A DNA stretch of 64,000 nucleotides from a virus. The first letter of the stretch is position 1; each line of letters opens with the position of its first letter. Location: positions 1 to 64,000 of the IMG/VR virus record IMGVR_UViG_3300035670_000067; one strand, 5' to 3'. Positions 1 to 7,757 of this stretch are shown here, piece by piece. Under the pieces are notes generated by a model that was not told the DNA's origin, did no database searches, and saw only the letters and a program-made list of their open reading frames with translations. Made by a program: the position numbers and the translations under genes.

Positions 1-7
1 AGAAATA

Positions 8-48
8 AAAAAAACCCCGCCCCCAGCATTGGCTACCGAGGGCAGGGT
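8..48 (-). terminator. Probable rho-independent terminator after the acidic-tailed gene
   Basis: Read on the minus strand, an imperfect GC stem (CCCTGCCCTC.. against ..GGGGGCGGGG, small loop CAAT) is followed by a run of eight T. It lies just after the stop codon at 70 and would end the leftward transcript of this region. The stem has bulges, so strength is uncertain. Confidence 0.6.
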
Positions 49-69
49 GTGACCGCTTACTACGGTCTT

Positions 70-753
70 TTACTCTTCGTCATCGTCATCGTCATCTTCG
101 TCGTCGGCGTTGGCGTCATCAGCCTCTTCGACCTCTGCCTCATCGGCATCCTCAGCGTCCTCAGCCTCGTCTGCCTCATCGGCATCCTCAGCATCCTCAG
201 CGTCCTCAGCCTCGTCTGCCTCATCGGCAGCCTTAGCAGCTTTCTTGATCACAGGCTTGCCGCCCTTGACTTTCTTGCCGCCCTTGGCAGCCCGCTCGGC
301 CTTCTTAGCCAGACGCTTCGCCCTTTCCTCTTCGAGCTTTTTGGCGGCCTCAGGATCCGGAGTGAACTCCTTCACCAGTTTGATCTCGCCATTGCTCTTG
401 CACTCGAAGTACTCGGGGTGCGACGCGACACAGAACGCGAGATAGCCGGCGTCAAGGTTGCGATCCTTGCCGTTTTCCTTACGATACTCGGCAAGCGCAG
501 CACGCACTTCCTTCGCACCCTTACCGGCCTTGACCAGCGAAACAATCAGATCAAGAGCGATCTGCTTGCTGGTCCCGGGAGCAAACCGCGAACCAGTCGC
601 GGGATGGATTTCTTTGGCGGTCTCAGCCTTGGGATGCTTGAAAGTGATAGGAGTCACCTCAACGGGCTTCTTCTCTTTCTTGACCTTCACCGCTCCATCC
701 TTAGCGACCTTCGCGGTTTTGACATCATCTTTCTTGCTGACCTTACCCTTCAT
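70..753 (-). CDS. Acidic-tailed protein with winged-helix-like middle
   Basis: Protein of 227 aa whose function I do not recognise. The N-terminal ~45 residues are Lys-rich. The middle (~50-120) looks like a small helical or winged-helix domain ending in 'YFECKSNGEIKLV'. A Lys/Ala linker follows, then a ~50-residue tail of repeated Glu-Ala-Asp units closing in an Asp run. Helix-turn-helix plus acidic tail resembles the architecture of the RNA polymerase delta subunit, but that is an analogy from domain order only. I chose the ATG at 753 because AAGGAAGG lies upstream of it; a GTG at 789 would add 12 residues. The acidic tail is a short-period DNA repeat (about 75-230), so copy number may vary between relatives. 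Confidence 0.75.
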   Translation of the reverse strand: MKGKVSKKDDVKTAKVAKDGAVKVKKEKKPVEVTPITFKHPKAETAKEIHPATGSRFAPGTSKQIALDLIVSLVKAGKGAKEVRAALAEYRKENGKDRNLDAGYLAFCVASHPEYFECKSNGEIKLVKEFTPDPEAAKKLEEERAKRLAKKAERAAKGGKKVKGGKPVIKKAAKAADEADEAEDAEDAEDADEADEAEDAEDADEAEVEEADDANADDEDDDDDDEE

Positions 754-816
754 AACTCGTCCCTTCCTTTTGTTGTTGGATTTGGACACGTCTGTAATAA
801 CGCAATGGAACGTCTA

Positions 817-2382
817 CTACATTTGCTTCACAGTAACTGTTTTTTCAAGCCAATTAATCGTGATCTGAGTAATGCCTCCGACAGCTTCTTCCGGGTCAGG
901 CTTTGACGTTTTTTCTGCCATCAACACTGTCGTAGCTGTCGTGTAAGTGCTGGAAGAACCATCTTTTTCAACCTTATCAACCTTGACAGGCTCTTCGGTC
1001 TTAATTGGCTCTTCGACGGGCTTCTCAATATTCACATTTATACCATCCACTTCTCTAATGCCATGCTTATTAACGTATGCTCTACATGGTCTTAGCCAAG
1101 GACATGCCGCACAGAAACTATCAAAGTCTTCTTTCTTTTCAGGACTTTCATCAACAGTGCCCCAGCAATCAAATCCGACATCTTGTAACGCTTTATGTTC
1201 GTGGTAATCGCGCGAAGATATATCTACAGTAGATTTGAATGTCTCATCATTAAGAGCTTCAAGAATTGTTTTTGCGATTACATCAGATTTGAAATTCATT
1301 ATAAATTCAAAAGCGCGCTCCGCTATCTTTTTCATGCTCTTGGGTTTAGCCAATATATTATGCAAAACTTCTTTCGCATTATCCCAATTGTAACTCACAC
1401 ACGCATCTTCTGGAATTGTGTTATCAGCTCCAGCCAATATATCTTCGTGCACGACAGATATGCATCCGTAAAGCATAGGCTCGAAATGAGTATAATTGTT
1501 ATAGCCTCTTGTTGAACCGTCAATTGAGAATTTGGTAATTTTGAATTTTTCTACTAAAAGATCATGCGGTATAAAACCATGATAAATATGTTCAATAGGT
1601 TGTTCAGCCTCGTATTCCTTATCTTCAACTAAATCACGTTTGATAAATTTCTGCAATCTTCCCTGCGCAAGTAAATCGTGATATTCCTTGCCACCACCAT
1701 AAAAGTGAATGGAGCATCCGTCAAACCCGTCCAATGCTTCGAAGATTTTTGCATGTCCCTTCCACTGTATCCACTGCTGAGCCATCATACCATCAGCTCG
1801 TTCATCACCCATTTTAGGCAATGACGCAAATGTAAGATCGTCAGGTATTATCATTGGAAAATAAGTCCAAATCTTCTTGGCTTCTGTTGGATATGAATCT
1901 ACGGCATTGAAATGTGGACGCTGACTGGCAACAAGCAAATCAATATATTCGGAAGCTAAAATAAACCATTTATTCGTTTTGTGCCAATACACGTCATGCA
2001 TTGTAACTATCTTTTTGATGCCATCTGTCTTTGAATATAAATCCAGCCATCCCATGGGGCTAACAACATTCATATTTCCCTTAGTGGGATGCGGACTTGG
2101 ATGAATAAAATGTATCAAGTCAAATTGCTTAAGTCTCTGGACTGTTGAATTGATGAGATCTGGATGATAAGAAATAAATTCGCTATCTAATTTCTCGCCA
2201 CGCATATACCTAATGCCTATTGGAACTTTCTTATCATTGTCACAACTGTACCTGAATCCGCTTGTCGCATAGAAGTGAGTTACTTCGTGCCCCAATAATC
2301 TGTACCCATCACGTATTGCTTCAGCCCATGTCGTAATCCCGCCAACGTCGAGAATGGGGAAATTGATCAATGCGATCTTCAT
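817..2382 (-). CDS. GT-B (family 4-like) glycosyltransferase with Cys-containing C-terminal extension
   Basis: Protein of 521 aa. The start 'MKIALINFPILDVGGITTWA' is the typical first strand and Gly loop of GT-B glycosyltransferases. Later segments 'HIYHGFIPHDLLVEKF' and 'STRGYNNYTHFEPMLYGC' match the nucleotide-sugar binding half of family 4 enzymes. It should transfer a sugar from an activated donor; donor and acceptor are unknown. Residues ~400-521 form an extension with a 'CAACPWLRPC' cluster at ~425 that might bind metal, followed by a Lys/Glu/Pro-rich stretch. The ATG overlaps the previous gene's stop by four bases (ATGA), indicating translational coupling. It joins the other glycosyltransferases of this window as a possible modifier of virion or host glycans. 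Confidence 0.75.
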   Translation of the reverse strand: MKIALINFPILDVGGITTWAEAIRDGYRLLGHEVTHFYATSGFRYSCDNDKKVPIGIRYMRGEKLDSEFISYHPDLINSTVQRLKQFDLIHFIHPSPHPTKGNMNVVSPMGWLDLYSKTDGIKKIVTMHDVYWHKTNKWFILASEYIDLLVASQRPHFNAVDSYPTEAKKIWTYFPMIIPDDLTFASLPKMGDERADGMMAQQWIQWKGHAKIFEALDGFDGCSIHFYGGGKEYHDLLAQGRLQKFIKRDLVEDKEYEAEQPIEHIYHGFIPHDLLVEKFKITKFSIDGSTRGYNNYTHFEPMLYGCISVVHEDILAGADNTIPEDACVSYNWDNAKEVLHNILAKPKSMKKIAERAFEFIMNFKSDVIAKTILEALNDETFKSTVDISSRDYHEHKALQDVGFDCWGTVDESPEKKEDFDSFCAACPWLRPCRAYVNKHGIREVDGINVNIEKPVEEPIKTEEPVKVDKVEKDGSSSTYTTATTVLMAEKTSKPDPEEAVGGITQITINWLEKTVTVKQM

Positions 2383-3002
2383 GTTATTCTTTCTCTGAAT
2401 TGTTTGATTTTTCTACGAAATGCGTTCAGATTCTTTTTGAATTCTGTATCGTTGATGTCGTACCCCATATAATATCTTATCTGAGAATCCTTTATTTCTT
2501 CACCACCCTTAAATCTAGACTTCAAAATATTCCAGAATTCTTTATCCCATCCGTTAAAGATCTTTTCTCGATTAATAATTGAAGAAACAATTTTGAGAAT
2601 CCTTTTACCATCATCTGCCGATTTTGACACAGCAAAAAGATCTTGAATGTTAAACCCATCTTCGTCAGACGCTAATCTATTCTCTGTAATGAATCTATCT
2701 GCTGAACGCAATATCTGTACTCTGAAATCTCCAGCACGTCTAACTATGGCGCTTAGGACAACGTTTTTCCAATCACGTTCTGAACCGTATTTGTATCTGA
2801 ACTTGTAGAGCTTCAATAATTCCAGTCTAACATACTGCATACAGTCTTCAATGTCTTCCGGCCTATATATTCTAGCTCTTACCGCTGACTGTATGCACTT
2901 CTCAAACTTGTTGAGAAACTTAAGGTGTCTTTTGTTTAGAATTGGCGCGGCTTGATCGCAGAAAAAATTCAGCAACAGAACCGGGTGCAGATATGCCAAC
3001 AT
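2379..3002 (-). CDS. Sigma-70-like RNA polymerase factor (divergent, tentative)
   Basis: Protein of about 207 aa. The middle, 'RPEDIEDCMQYVRLELL' followed by 'WKNVVLSAIVRR', resembles sigma region 2 (acidic-Asp/Gln-helix plus W..ii.R). The C-terminal part, with 'EFWNILKSRFKGGEEI' and 'LNAFRRKIKQ', resembles the region 4 helix-turn-helix of ECF or phage late sigma factors. If correct it would redirect host polymerase to phage promoters. The start is unsettled: the only in-frame ATG (3002) lies 83 bases inside the preceding gene, and a TTG near residue 9 is an alternative. It ends in an ATGA overlap with the glycosyltransferase. Confidence 0.5.
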   Translation of the reverse strand: MLAYLHPVLLLNFFCDQAAPILNKRHLKFLNKFEKCIQSAVRARIYRPEDIEDCMQYVRLELLKLYKFRYKYGSERDWKNVVLSAIVRRAGDFRVQILRSADRFITENRLASDEDGFNIQDLFAVSKSADDGKRILKIVSSIINREKIFNGWDKEFWNILKSRFKGGEEIKDSQIRYYMGYDINDTEFKKNLNAFRRKIKQFRERIT

Positions 3003-3213
3003 CGGACGCTTTCACAGCCAAGATCGCTCTTGCTATCGTCCTAAGGCATTCGGCATCCGATAATGTTGCTGTTATCACCTCCAAACGAAAATTGGGTGAT
3101 GTCTTCAACTCTCTGACTATGCTGGTCATAGCAGTTGGAGATATATTCTGATCTCTATCTTGTGTCTGAAATTCTACTCCCGTCAATATGCACATCTTTT
3201 TATAACCATTCAT
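2920..3213 (-). CDS. Hypothetical protein, 97 aa
   Basis: Short protein beginning 'MNGYKKMCILTGVEF'. No family recognised. The segment 'TLSDAECLRTIARAILAVKA' looks helical. It lies in a chain of overlapping genes: its start overlaps the HNH gene by four bases, and its 3' end overlaps the sigma-like gene by about 80 bases. Tight coupling supports a real gene. Confidence 0.55.
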   Translation of the reverse strand: MNGYKKMCILTGVEFQTQDRDQNISPTAMTSIVRELKTSPNFRLEVITATLSDAECLRTIARAILAVKASDVGISAPGSVAEFFLRSSRANSKQKTP

Positions 3214-3512
3214 ACAAGATTCCTCCTATATCTGGCCTCATTTCTCTCTATTGCCTCTCTTAGTTTTCTGTTGATAGTTGCTTTATCAAATCCTGGAACA
3301 TGCTTATGATGAAACATGTCGTGATGTTTCGAACACAAACACACTAGATTGTTGGCGCAATGAATTGGCTTTTCACTTCTAAAAATAATATGATGGACCG
3401 ATGCAGCACGTTTCCCGCAGCTTGACATCTGACACAATTCGTTATCCCTATTTATCACATAAAGATATAACTCTTCATTCATACTATCATATTCGTGATT
3501 AGGATCTAACAT
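3210..3512 (-). CDS. HNH endonuclease-domain protein
   Basis: Protein of 100 aa. It shows the HNH (beta-beta-alpha metal) signature: a CxxxxC pair in 'CQMSSCGK', catalytic 'VHHII', the central Asn region 'CANNLVCLCSKHHDMFHH', and paired Cys/His ligands. The domain fills nearly the whole protein. Small phage HNH proteins may nick DNA during packaging, act as free-standing homing nucleases, or aid recombination. Its position among recombination genes next to a RecU-like resolvase favours a DNA-processing role, but a mobile homing nuclease cannot be excluded. It overlaps the resolvase gene by 14 bases. Confidence 0.8.
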   Translation of the reverse strand: MLDPNHEYDSMNEELYLYVINRDNELCQMSSCGKRAASVHHIIFRSEKPIHCANNLVCLCSKHHDMFHHKHVPGFDKATINRKLREAIERNEARYRRNLV

Positions 3513-3972
3513 TTGGTTCCATTTCTATAATGTGAAGCAGAGTGTTAAAATCCCAATGAGTATGATTTTCAAGTGTCCCATCCTTATGCCTTCGAATATA
3601 CCATGGTCTAAGCTCTTCTATCTTTACTCTTGCATATCTTGAATCATTTAAGCATCTAATCGGCAATACGATCGCGATCTTGGGAAATGCGCGAATAAAA
3701 ACTATGCCCAGCCCTACACCGCCAGCCAAATGCGCAGCTTCTAATCCCTGTTTTTGGTGATCCTTAAAGATGCCAACATTAAAAGTCCCACTATTCAACA
3801 ATTTGAATTCAACAGCCACAAATGCTGAGCGCCAAACAAAGTAAGAATCATATGGCTTTAACTTCGTATTCCTGGCATCCATCAGTGTGACTACATGAAT
3901 ATTCTGCTTTGTTTCAGCAGACCACTGTCTCAGCTCATTTCTGAACTGTGATGCTTTCTGACGCTCAGACAT
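3499..3972 (-). CDS. RecU-like Holliday-junction resolvase / PD-(D/E)xK nuclease
   Basis: Protein of 157 aa with a PD-(D/E)xK nuclease pattern: 'KPYDSYFVW' supplies the Asp, 'FVAVEFKLLNSG' gives the E-x-K, and 'FKDHQKQGLEAA' matches the conserved His-Gln of the RecU/penicillin-binding-protein-related factor A family. The following 'AGGVGLGIVFIRAF' is a typical next beta-strand. RecU enzymes cut four-way junctions symmetrically. That fits the surrounding Rad50/Mre11 and RecA genes and a recombination-dependent replication style. Length is a little below RecU (~200 aa). The start overlaps the Rad50 C-half by eight bases. Confidence 0.7.
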   Translation of the reverse strand: MSERQKASQFRNELRQWSAETKQNIHVVTLMDARNTKLKPYDSYFVWRSAFVAVEFKLLNSGTFNVGIFKDHQKQGLEAAHLAGGVGLGIVFIRAFPKIAIVLPIRCLNDSRYARVKIEELRPWYIRRHKDGTLENHTHWDFNTLLHIIEMEPNVRS

Positions 3973-4576
3973 AAGACTTTTTCCTTAGATCGTACACGCT
4001 GCCTATCGTTTGCGCAAATTCAGAAGATTGTGTAACAACCATTAGTTGGATCCCGAATCTCTCGCAAACCTTTTTAATGAAATTGCCAGCAATGATCTGC
4101 CTGTCTGGCTCTAATCCACCAAATGGTTCATCTAAGAATATAACCTTATTGATTGATTTATCCACCTTACAAATTACAATCCGCATTAAAACGCCTATAA
4201 TCTCAGCCACCGAACGCCCCTTGTTCATACGGATATCTAGCCAGCCTTCTCCCCTGTTGGCATTCACCATGAAATCACAAGAAGTGTTGTCACCATGCCT
4301 ACCTATCTCAAACTTGAATCTATACTTGTCATCAAACATATCAATTAAACCAGCAGAGATCACACCTTCAAACATTTCGATAATCTTATCATATCGTTTG
4401 CTGATAAGATACTCTATAACTAACCTTGCACGTTTACGCTTTTTGATTTCAGCTAACGCTTCTTTCCTCTGCGTCTTTGCTTCTGCAATTTTCTTCTTTA
4501 TCTGTTCGCGTATTTTCTTCGCAGCGTATAGATCGTTGAAAACTGCATCTATTTTACTTTTTTCTAAACTGAGCAC
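3965..4576 (-). CDS. C-terminal ATPase half of a split Rad50/SbcC
   Basis: Protein of 203 aa from a GTG start. The sequence GGAGGTTATTTGTG places a strong ribosome site ahead of that GTG, which I prefer to an upstream ATG at 4630 lying inside the preceding coiled-coil gene. A short coiled coil is followed by a 'GRSVAEIIGVLMRI' signature helix, Walker B 'VIFLDEPFGGLEP' and a switch-like 'MVVTQSSEFAQT'. These are the C-terminal elements of ABC/SMC-type repair ATPases. There is no Walker A; that is in the gene at 5779-6864. It should pair with that half to form the Rad50 head working with the Mre11 nuclease at 4821-5804. Confidence 0.78.
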   Translation of the reverse strand: MLSLEKSKIDAVFNDLYAAKKIREQIKKKIAEAKTQRKEALAEIKKRKRARLVIEYLISKRYDKIIEMFEGVISAGLIDMFDDKYRFKFEIGRHGDNTSCDFMVNANRGEGWLDIRMNKGRSVAEIIGVLMRIVICKVDKSINKVIFLDEPFGGLEPDRQIIAGNFIKKVCERFGIQLMVVTQSSEFAQTIGSVYDLRKKSYV

Positions 4577-4811
4577 AAATAACCTCCAATTCTTCCAATT
4601 CCTTCGATATGCGCTTTTCTTCTTCTTCAAGCTTAACCTTCAGAGCATCTAACTCTTTACGCATCTGCTTTGTGGAACAAACTTCTTTGTTGAAAAACTT
4701 CAGCAACTCTTTTTGAGCAAGATCACGTTTATGCTTCAGCATATCGTGCTCGACCTGTAGCTTGTTTAACTCTTGACGCATTGCTTCTACTTTCTTAACG
4801 ATATTGATCAT
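4554..4811 (-). CDS. Coiled-coil protein, probable middle piece of split Rad50
   Basis: Protein of 85 aa, almost entirely heptad-like and Lys/Glu/Leu-rich ('RQELNKLQVEHDMLKHKRD'), with no catalytic motif. It lies directly before the Rad50 C-terminal ATPase half and overlaps it by 23 bases. I infer it is the returning arm of the Rad50 coiled coil as a separate polypeptide, or that it is joined to the ATPase half by ribosomal frameshifting in the overlap. The reading frame downstream is open across the junction, so both are possible. Confidence 0.6.
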   Translation of the reverse strand: MINIVKKVEAMRQELNKLQVEHDMLKHKRDLAQKELLKFFNKEVCSTKQMRKELDALKVKLEEEEKRISKELEELEVICAQFRKK

Positions 4812-4820
4812 CGCACTCTC

Positions 4821-5804
4821 CTACATTACCTGTTCTAATTTCTCGAGACAATATTGTTTGACTTCTTCTGATACCTTAGCTGTCAACAATGCTGGCGGAT
4901 TCAATAAGATCAATTTTAGATTTTCCACAAAATTTGCACCAAGCGTATTTGATTCGGACAAAGATTCCATCGCTTCTATGAAGTTTTGTTTCTGTAACTT
5001 TTCAATAGCTCTATCAACTGAAGACAGATCAAATACTTCAGAAGCCTTTTTAGTTTTCAATTTTATTTGTTCGATATCGATATCAAATCCATTTATCCTA
5101 ATTATGGCTATCCCCGGCCCAACACCCTCTACAGAACTTTTATAATCAACTCTTCCTATAGAGCCGGGATTTACGAAATATGTTTTTCTATTCAAAGATT
5201 CTACGGCTATTGGCTTGTGGAATCCTAAATGATTATGTCCGCACAAAACCAGATCTACATTAGTCGAAACGTCTCTGGGGTCTACCGTTACCCTAGCCCC
5301 ATCAATGATTTTGGTCGGCGCATCGCAGAACATCGCGTGAGTCAATAAAACTGTCGGCTTCTTTTCATCAATGATTTTAGAACACCAAGTATCACTAGCA
5401 ACTAAATCTCTAGAATAATCTATTCCAGTTATCACACACGACTTTGTAATAACGGTATCTTTAGAAACTCTGCGAAACCACTTGTATCTCTCGAGTAACC
5501 CGAAATTCGTTTTATGAACATAATCTGCATTCCCACCCTGTACGTCATGATTGCCATACACAAACAGAATGTTTAATTCTGGATAGCTTTCCACAATTGA
5601 CACAAATCTTACCATCAACTCATCGTCAGGTTTGTACGAATGTGAAAGATCACCAGTAACCGCCAGATAGTGTATTTTTCTTTTTCTGCAAATTTCAACC
5701 GACTGTGTCAGAAGACTGAACACATCTTCGTTATAGTTGTCTATCCTATTCTCTGGCGGACGATTGGCGATATGTAAATCAGTTATGTGAGCTATCTGCA
5801 ACAT
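4821..5804 (-). CDS. Mre11/SbcD-type nuclease
   Basis: Protein of 327 aa with the full calcineurin-like metallophosphoesterase set in order: 'HITDLHIANRP', 'VTGDLSHSY', 'FVYGNHDVQGG', 'LLTHAMFCD' and 'LVLCGHNHLGFH'. These residues bind the two metal ions of Mre11/SbcD exonucleases, which process DNA ends with Rad50/SbcC. T4 gp47 and T5 D12 are phage relatives. A C-terminal ~100-residue helical region would contact Rad50. I chose the ATG ('MLQIAHITD'), though a GTG four codons upstream is possible. The gene sits between the two halves of Rad50, an unusual order. Confidence 0.85.
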   Translation of the reverse strand: MLQIAHITDLHIANRPPENRIDNYNEDVFSLLTQSVEICRKRKIHYLAVTGDLSHSYKPDDELMVRFVSIVESYPELNILFVYGNHDVQGGNADYVHKTNFGLLERYKWFRRVSKDTVITKSCVITGIDYSRDLVASDTWCSKIIDEKKPTVLLTHAMFCDAPTKIIDGARVTVDPRDVSTNVDLVLCGHNHLGFHKPIAVESLNRKTYFVNPGSIGRVDYKSSVEGVGPGIAIIRINGFDIDIEQIKLKTKKASEVFDLSSVDRAIEKLQKQNFIEAMESLSESNTLGANFVENLKLILLNPPALLTAKVSEEVKQYCLEKLEQVM

Positions 5805-6864
5805 ATAAATTTCCACATTCTTTGCATTTGATTAATTGATACTTAGACAACTGCTCTTGTGTCTTTGCCTTACTTTTCTCTATGTCTTCCATTCTATCTT
5901 CGATATCAACTAGCATATGGCACGTTTCTAACATATTGTTAATGTCAGCCCCATTCTTTAGGAATGCGTTTAGAGCCGTTTCCAGCCCCTCCAACCGTTG
6001 CGCCACACCGGCAACCGCCGCATATTTATTGAATGCCGCGCTGGCCTCTGTAAGGGCATCCAATAGTCTTCTTTGGGTACACGCATTAGCGGCGGCGGCA
6101 AGGCAACTGCCTAACTGTTCAATGAGTGTAGCCAGTCTATTGATTTCTGTACTACTGCTCTCCAACAATTCTAGATCAGCTATAGCTTTTTCGTATTGTG
6201 CAACTGAAGCAGCTAGTGAATCGAATTGTCCACGCAACTCTTGACATCTAACGAATTGTTCTTCTACTCCATTATATGTCTTAAGTTCTACACGATGTGA
6301 AGACAAAGAAGCTTCTATAGAATGTAATCCGTTCTGTTTTTCGCAAATCTCGCGGCTAATTGTTTTCTTTATCTTTTCAGCAATGTCTATGCCTGTAAGA
6401 TAATTCAGCAGGCTACCCCTTGTCGGCGCACTTTCATAAACTAGAAATGGTAATGGATTATCAACACCGGCGATGACTGGACACAATTCAACATTACCCA
6501 GTTTGATAAACATAGTCCCAAGTATCTGCTTTATCGGCGCTGGGACTTCTGACCCGAATCCTGTAAACTTTTTGTCATTCAGTATATAACTATTTTCGTG
6601 CTTACCGCGCACTCTAACGATTATGATGTCTTCATTCAACCCTTCGAATATCAATTTAACAGACGCATCAAGTATCTCCCCATTTTCCTTCCTACGCATC
6701 CATTCTCCGCGTGGCGAATTCGTAGCTGCCCAGTGATACGCTCTGACTAATGCACTTTTTCCGCTATCATTTGCGCCTATTAGTGCGAACGCATTGTCTC
6801 TAATCTCTACATCCAAATGCTTATGACATTGGAAGTTTTTCAGGATTATCCGTTTTAGGCGCAT
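5779..6864 (-). CDS. N-terminal half of a split Rad50/SbcC, ending at a zinc-hook-like CxxC
   Basis: Protein of 361 aa. It starts 'MRLKRIILKNFQCHKHLDVE' and carries Walker A 'IGANDSGKSALV' at ~29-40, the standard N-terminal lobe of Rad50/SbcC. From ~165 to 340 it is coiled coil. It stops just after 'KCKECGNLYV' (Cys347, Cys350), a CxxC at the position of the Rad50 zinc hook. It has no signature motif or Walker B; these are in the gene at 3965-4576. This looks like a Rad50 divided at the hook so the two ATPase lobes are separate chains. Its end overlaps the Mre11 gene by 26 bases. Confidence 0.8.
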   Translation of the reverse strand: MRLKRIILKNFQCHKHLDVEIRDNAFALIGANDSGKSALVRAYHWAATNSPRGEWMRRKENGEILDASVKLIFEGLNEDIIIVRVRGKHENSYILNDKKFTGFGSEVPAPIKQILGTMFIKLGNVELCPVIAGVDNPLPFLVYESAPTRGSLLNYLTGIDIAEKIKKTISREICEKQNGLHSIEASLSSHRVELKTYNGVEEQFVRCQELRGQFDSLAASVAQYEKAIADLELLESSSTEINRLATLIEQLGSCLAAAANACTQRRLLDALTEASAAFNKYAAVAGVAQRLEGLETALNAFLKNGADINNMLETCHMLVDIEDRMEDIEKSKAKTQEQLSKYQLIKCKECGNLYVADSSHN

Positions 6865-7201
6865 TGAGTTTATTCATCCTTGGAACGGTGGAACTTAAGA
6901 AACCTATGAAATCGACTGGTTTGTGACAATGGGGACATAGAATGATATCCCCATCCTTACATTCTTTCATATCTAATGCGTAACCGTCGAGAAACTCACA
7001 CTTGTCTGGTGTCCAATGATCATACGCTACACAGTCTTTAGTCTTTACTCGCCCAAATCTATCAGCTTTCACTCTTAGCGGCACAAACGAAACACCAATA
7101 GGTCTGTTTTCATTCACGCACACTATGACCGGATAAAAATGCCGCCTCCGAAGAGGCGGCATCGCTTTCATCCGCTTAATTCTTTGCTGGCGCTTGCTCA
7201 T
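6821..7201 (-). CDS. Zinc-finger-like hypothetical protein
   Basis: Protein of about 126 aa if translation begins at the ATG at 7201, which has GAGG upstream. The N-terminus is very basic ('MSKRQQRIKRMKAM'). The C-terminal half contains 'CEFLDGYALDMKEC' and 'ILCPHCHKPVDF', a likely zinc knuckle. No family recognised. Oddly, a perfect terminator hairpin for the preceding gene (7139-7162) lies inside this reading frame. Either translation starts after it (GTG at 7123 or 7117), or the hairpin controls read-through into this and the Rad50/Mre11 genes. Its 3' end overlaps the Rad50 N-half by 44 bases. Confidence 0.55.
   Translation of the reverse strand: MSKRQQRIKRMKAMPPLRRRHFYPVIVCVNENRPIGVSFVPLRVKADRFGRVKTKDCVAYDHWTPDKCEFLDGYALDMKECKDGDIILCPHCHKPVDFIGFLSSTVPRMNKLNAPKTDNPEKLPMS
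7134..7162 (-). terminator. Rho-independent terminator after the holin-like gene
   Basis: On the minus strand, stem ATGCCGCCTC with a TTCG tetraloop and perfect complement GAGGCGGCAT, followed directly by TTTTT. This is a textbook terminator with an extra-stable UUCG-type loop. It follows the stop of the 80-aa membrane protein at 7176 and lies within the 5' part of the next overlapping frame, so it could act as an attenuator for downstream repair genes. Confidence 0.85.
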
Positions 7202-7418
7202 CCTTCGGAACCTCGGGAAGTTTAACATCCTTCATCTTAGCGCGAACCTTGGGGTTGAGCGCCAGGATGTTCATAACACTAACGAAATAGTTGACAAACT
7301 TCCAAAGGAATTTGTCATCTTCCTTTGTCGGCGTCAACTTGACCACTATACTCGCGCCAGCGATAACATAGCACACAACATTAAGGATAGAGACCCAATT
7401 GTCTTGGAACCACTGCAT
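7176..7418 (-). CDS. Small membrane protein, holin-like
   Basis: Protein of 80 aa. Residues ~8-27 ('WVSILNVVCYVIAGASIVV') form a membrane span, followed by 'KLTPTKEDDKFLWKFVNYF', a pattern I associate with small phage membrane proteins often annotated as holins, and then a Lys/Pro-rich tail. The ribosome site AGGAG before ATG is strong and a terminator follows, suggesting high expression as its own unit. No endolysin gene is adjacent, so the lysis role is tentative. Confidence 0.6.
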   Translation of the reverse strand: MQWFQDNWVSILNVVCYVIAGASIVVKLTPTKEDDKFLWKFVNYFVSVMNILALNPKVRAKMKDVKLPEVPKDEQAPAKN

Positions 7419-7427
7419 GTTTTTCTC

Positions 7428-7757
7428 CTAGTTTTTGAACAACGTTAACGTCAAAGTGTAGACAAATGTACCATTAAGCCCGTCTTCACGCAACAGAGCG
7501 GTTTTCTGATTGCTGATCAAAATCTTTTCCAATTCAGCTAATATCTTATGAACCATCTGCGAATATACAACATCTTCAGCACGAAGATCTTCCAAAAGTG
7601 CTCTTCTTTCAACAGCGCATTTTACGGTTAAAGAACCGATGTGTTTCTTAATTAATTCTACAATTGCATCTCTTACATATTGTTTATTGAAATCATCTAG
7701 TGCGGCCTCTGCCAATATCCTGGATAATTCATCTTGCAATATAGAAGTGTCAGCCAT
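7428..7757 (-). CDS. Hypothetical protein, 109 aa
   Basis: Mostly helical-looking sequence ('MADTSILQDELSRILAEAAL') with a beta-rich end ('GTFVYTLTLTLFKN'). No family recognised. Its ATG overlaps the end of the preceding gene by eight bases, so the pair is probably co-translated. It lies between the RecA operon and the holin-like gene. Confidence 0.6.
   Translation of the reverse strand: MADTSILQDELSRILAEAALDDFNKQYVRDAIVELIKKHIGSLTVKCAVERRALLEDLRAEDVVYSQMVHKILAELEKILISNQKTALLREDGLNGTFVYTLTLTLFKN

Noticed and set aside
49-906. Plus-strand frame of 285 codons at the left edge
   Set aside because: Low-complexity reading of the acidic repeat on the opposite strand; begins inside the terminator region.
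3210-3512. HNH gene as part of the packaging machinery
   Set aside because: It is about 50 kb from the terminase genes in this window and sits among recombination genes, so I did not assign it a packaging role.
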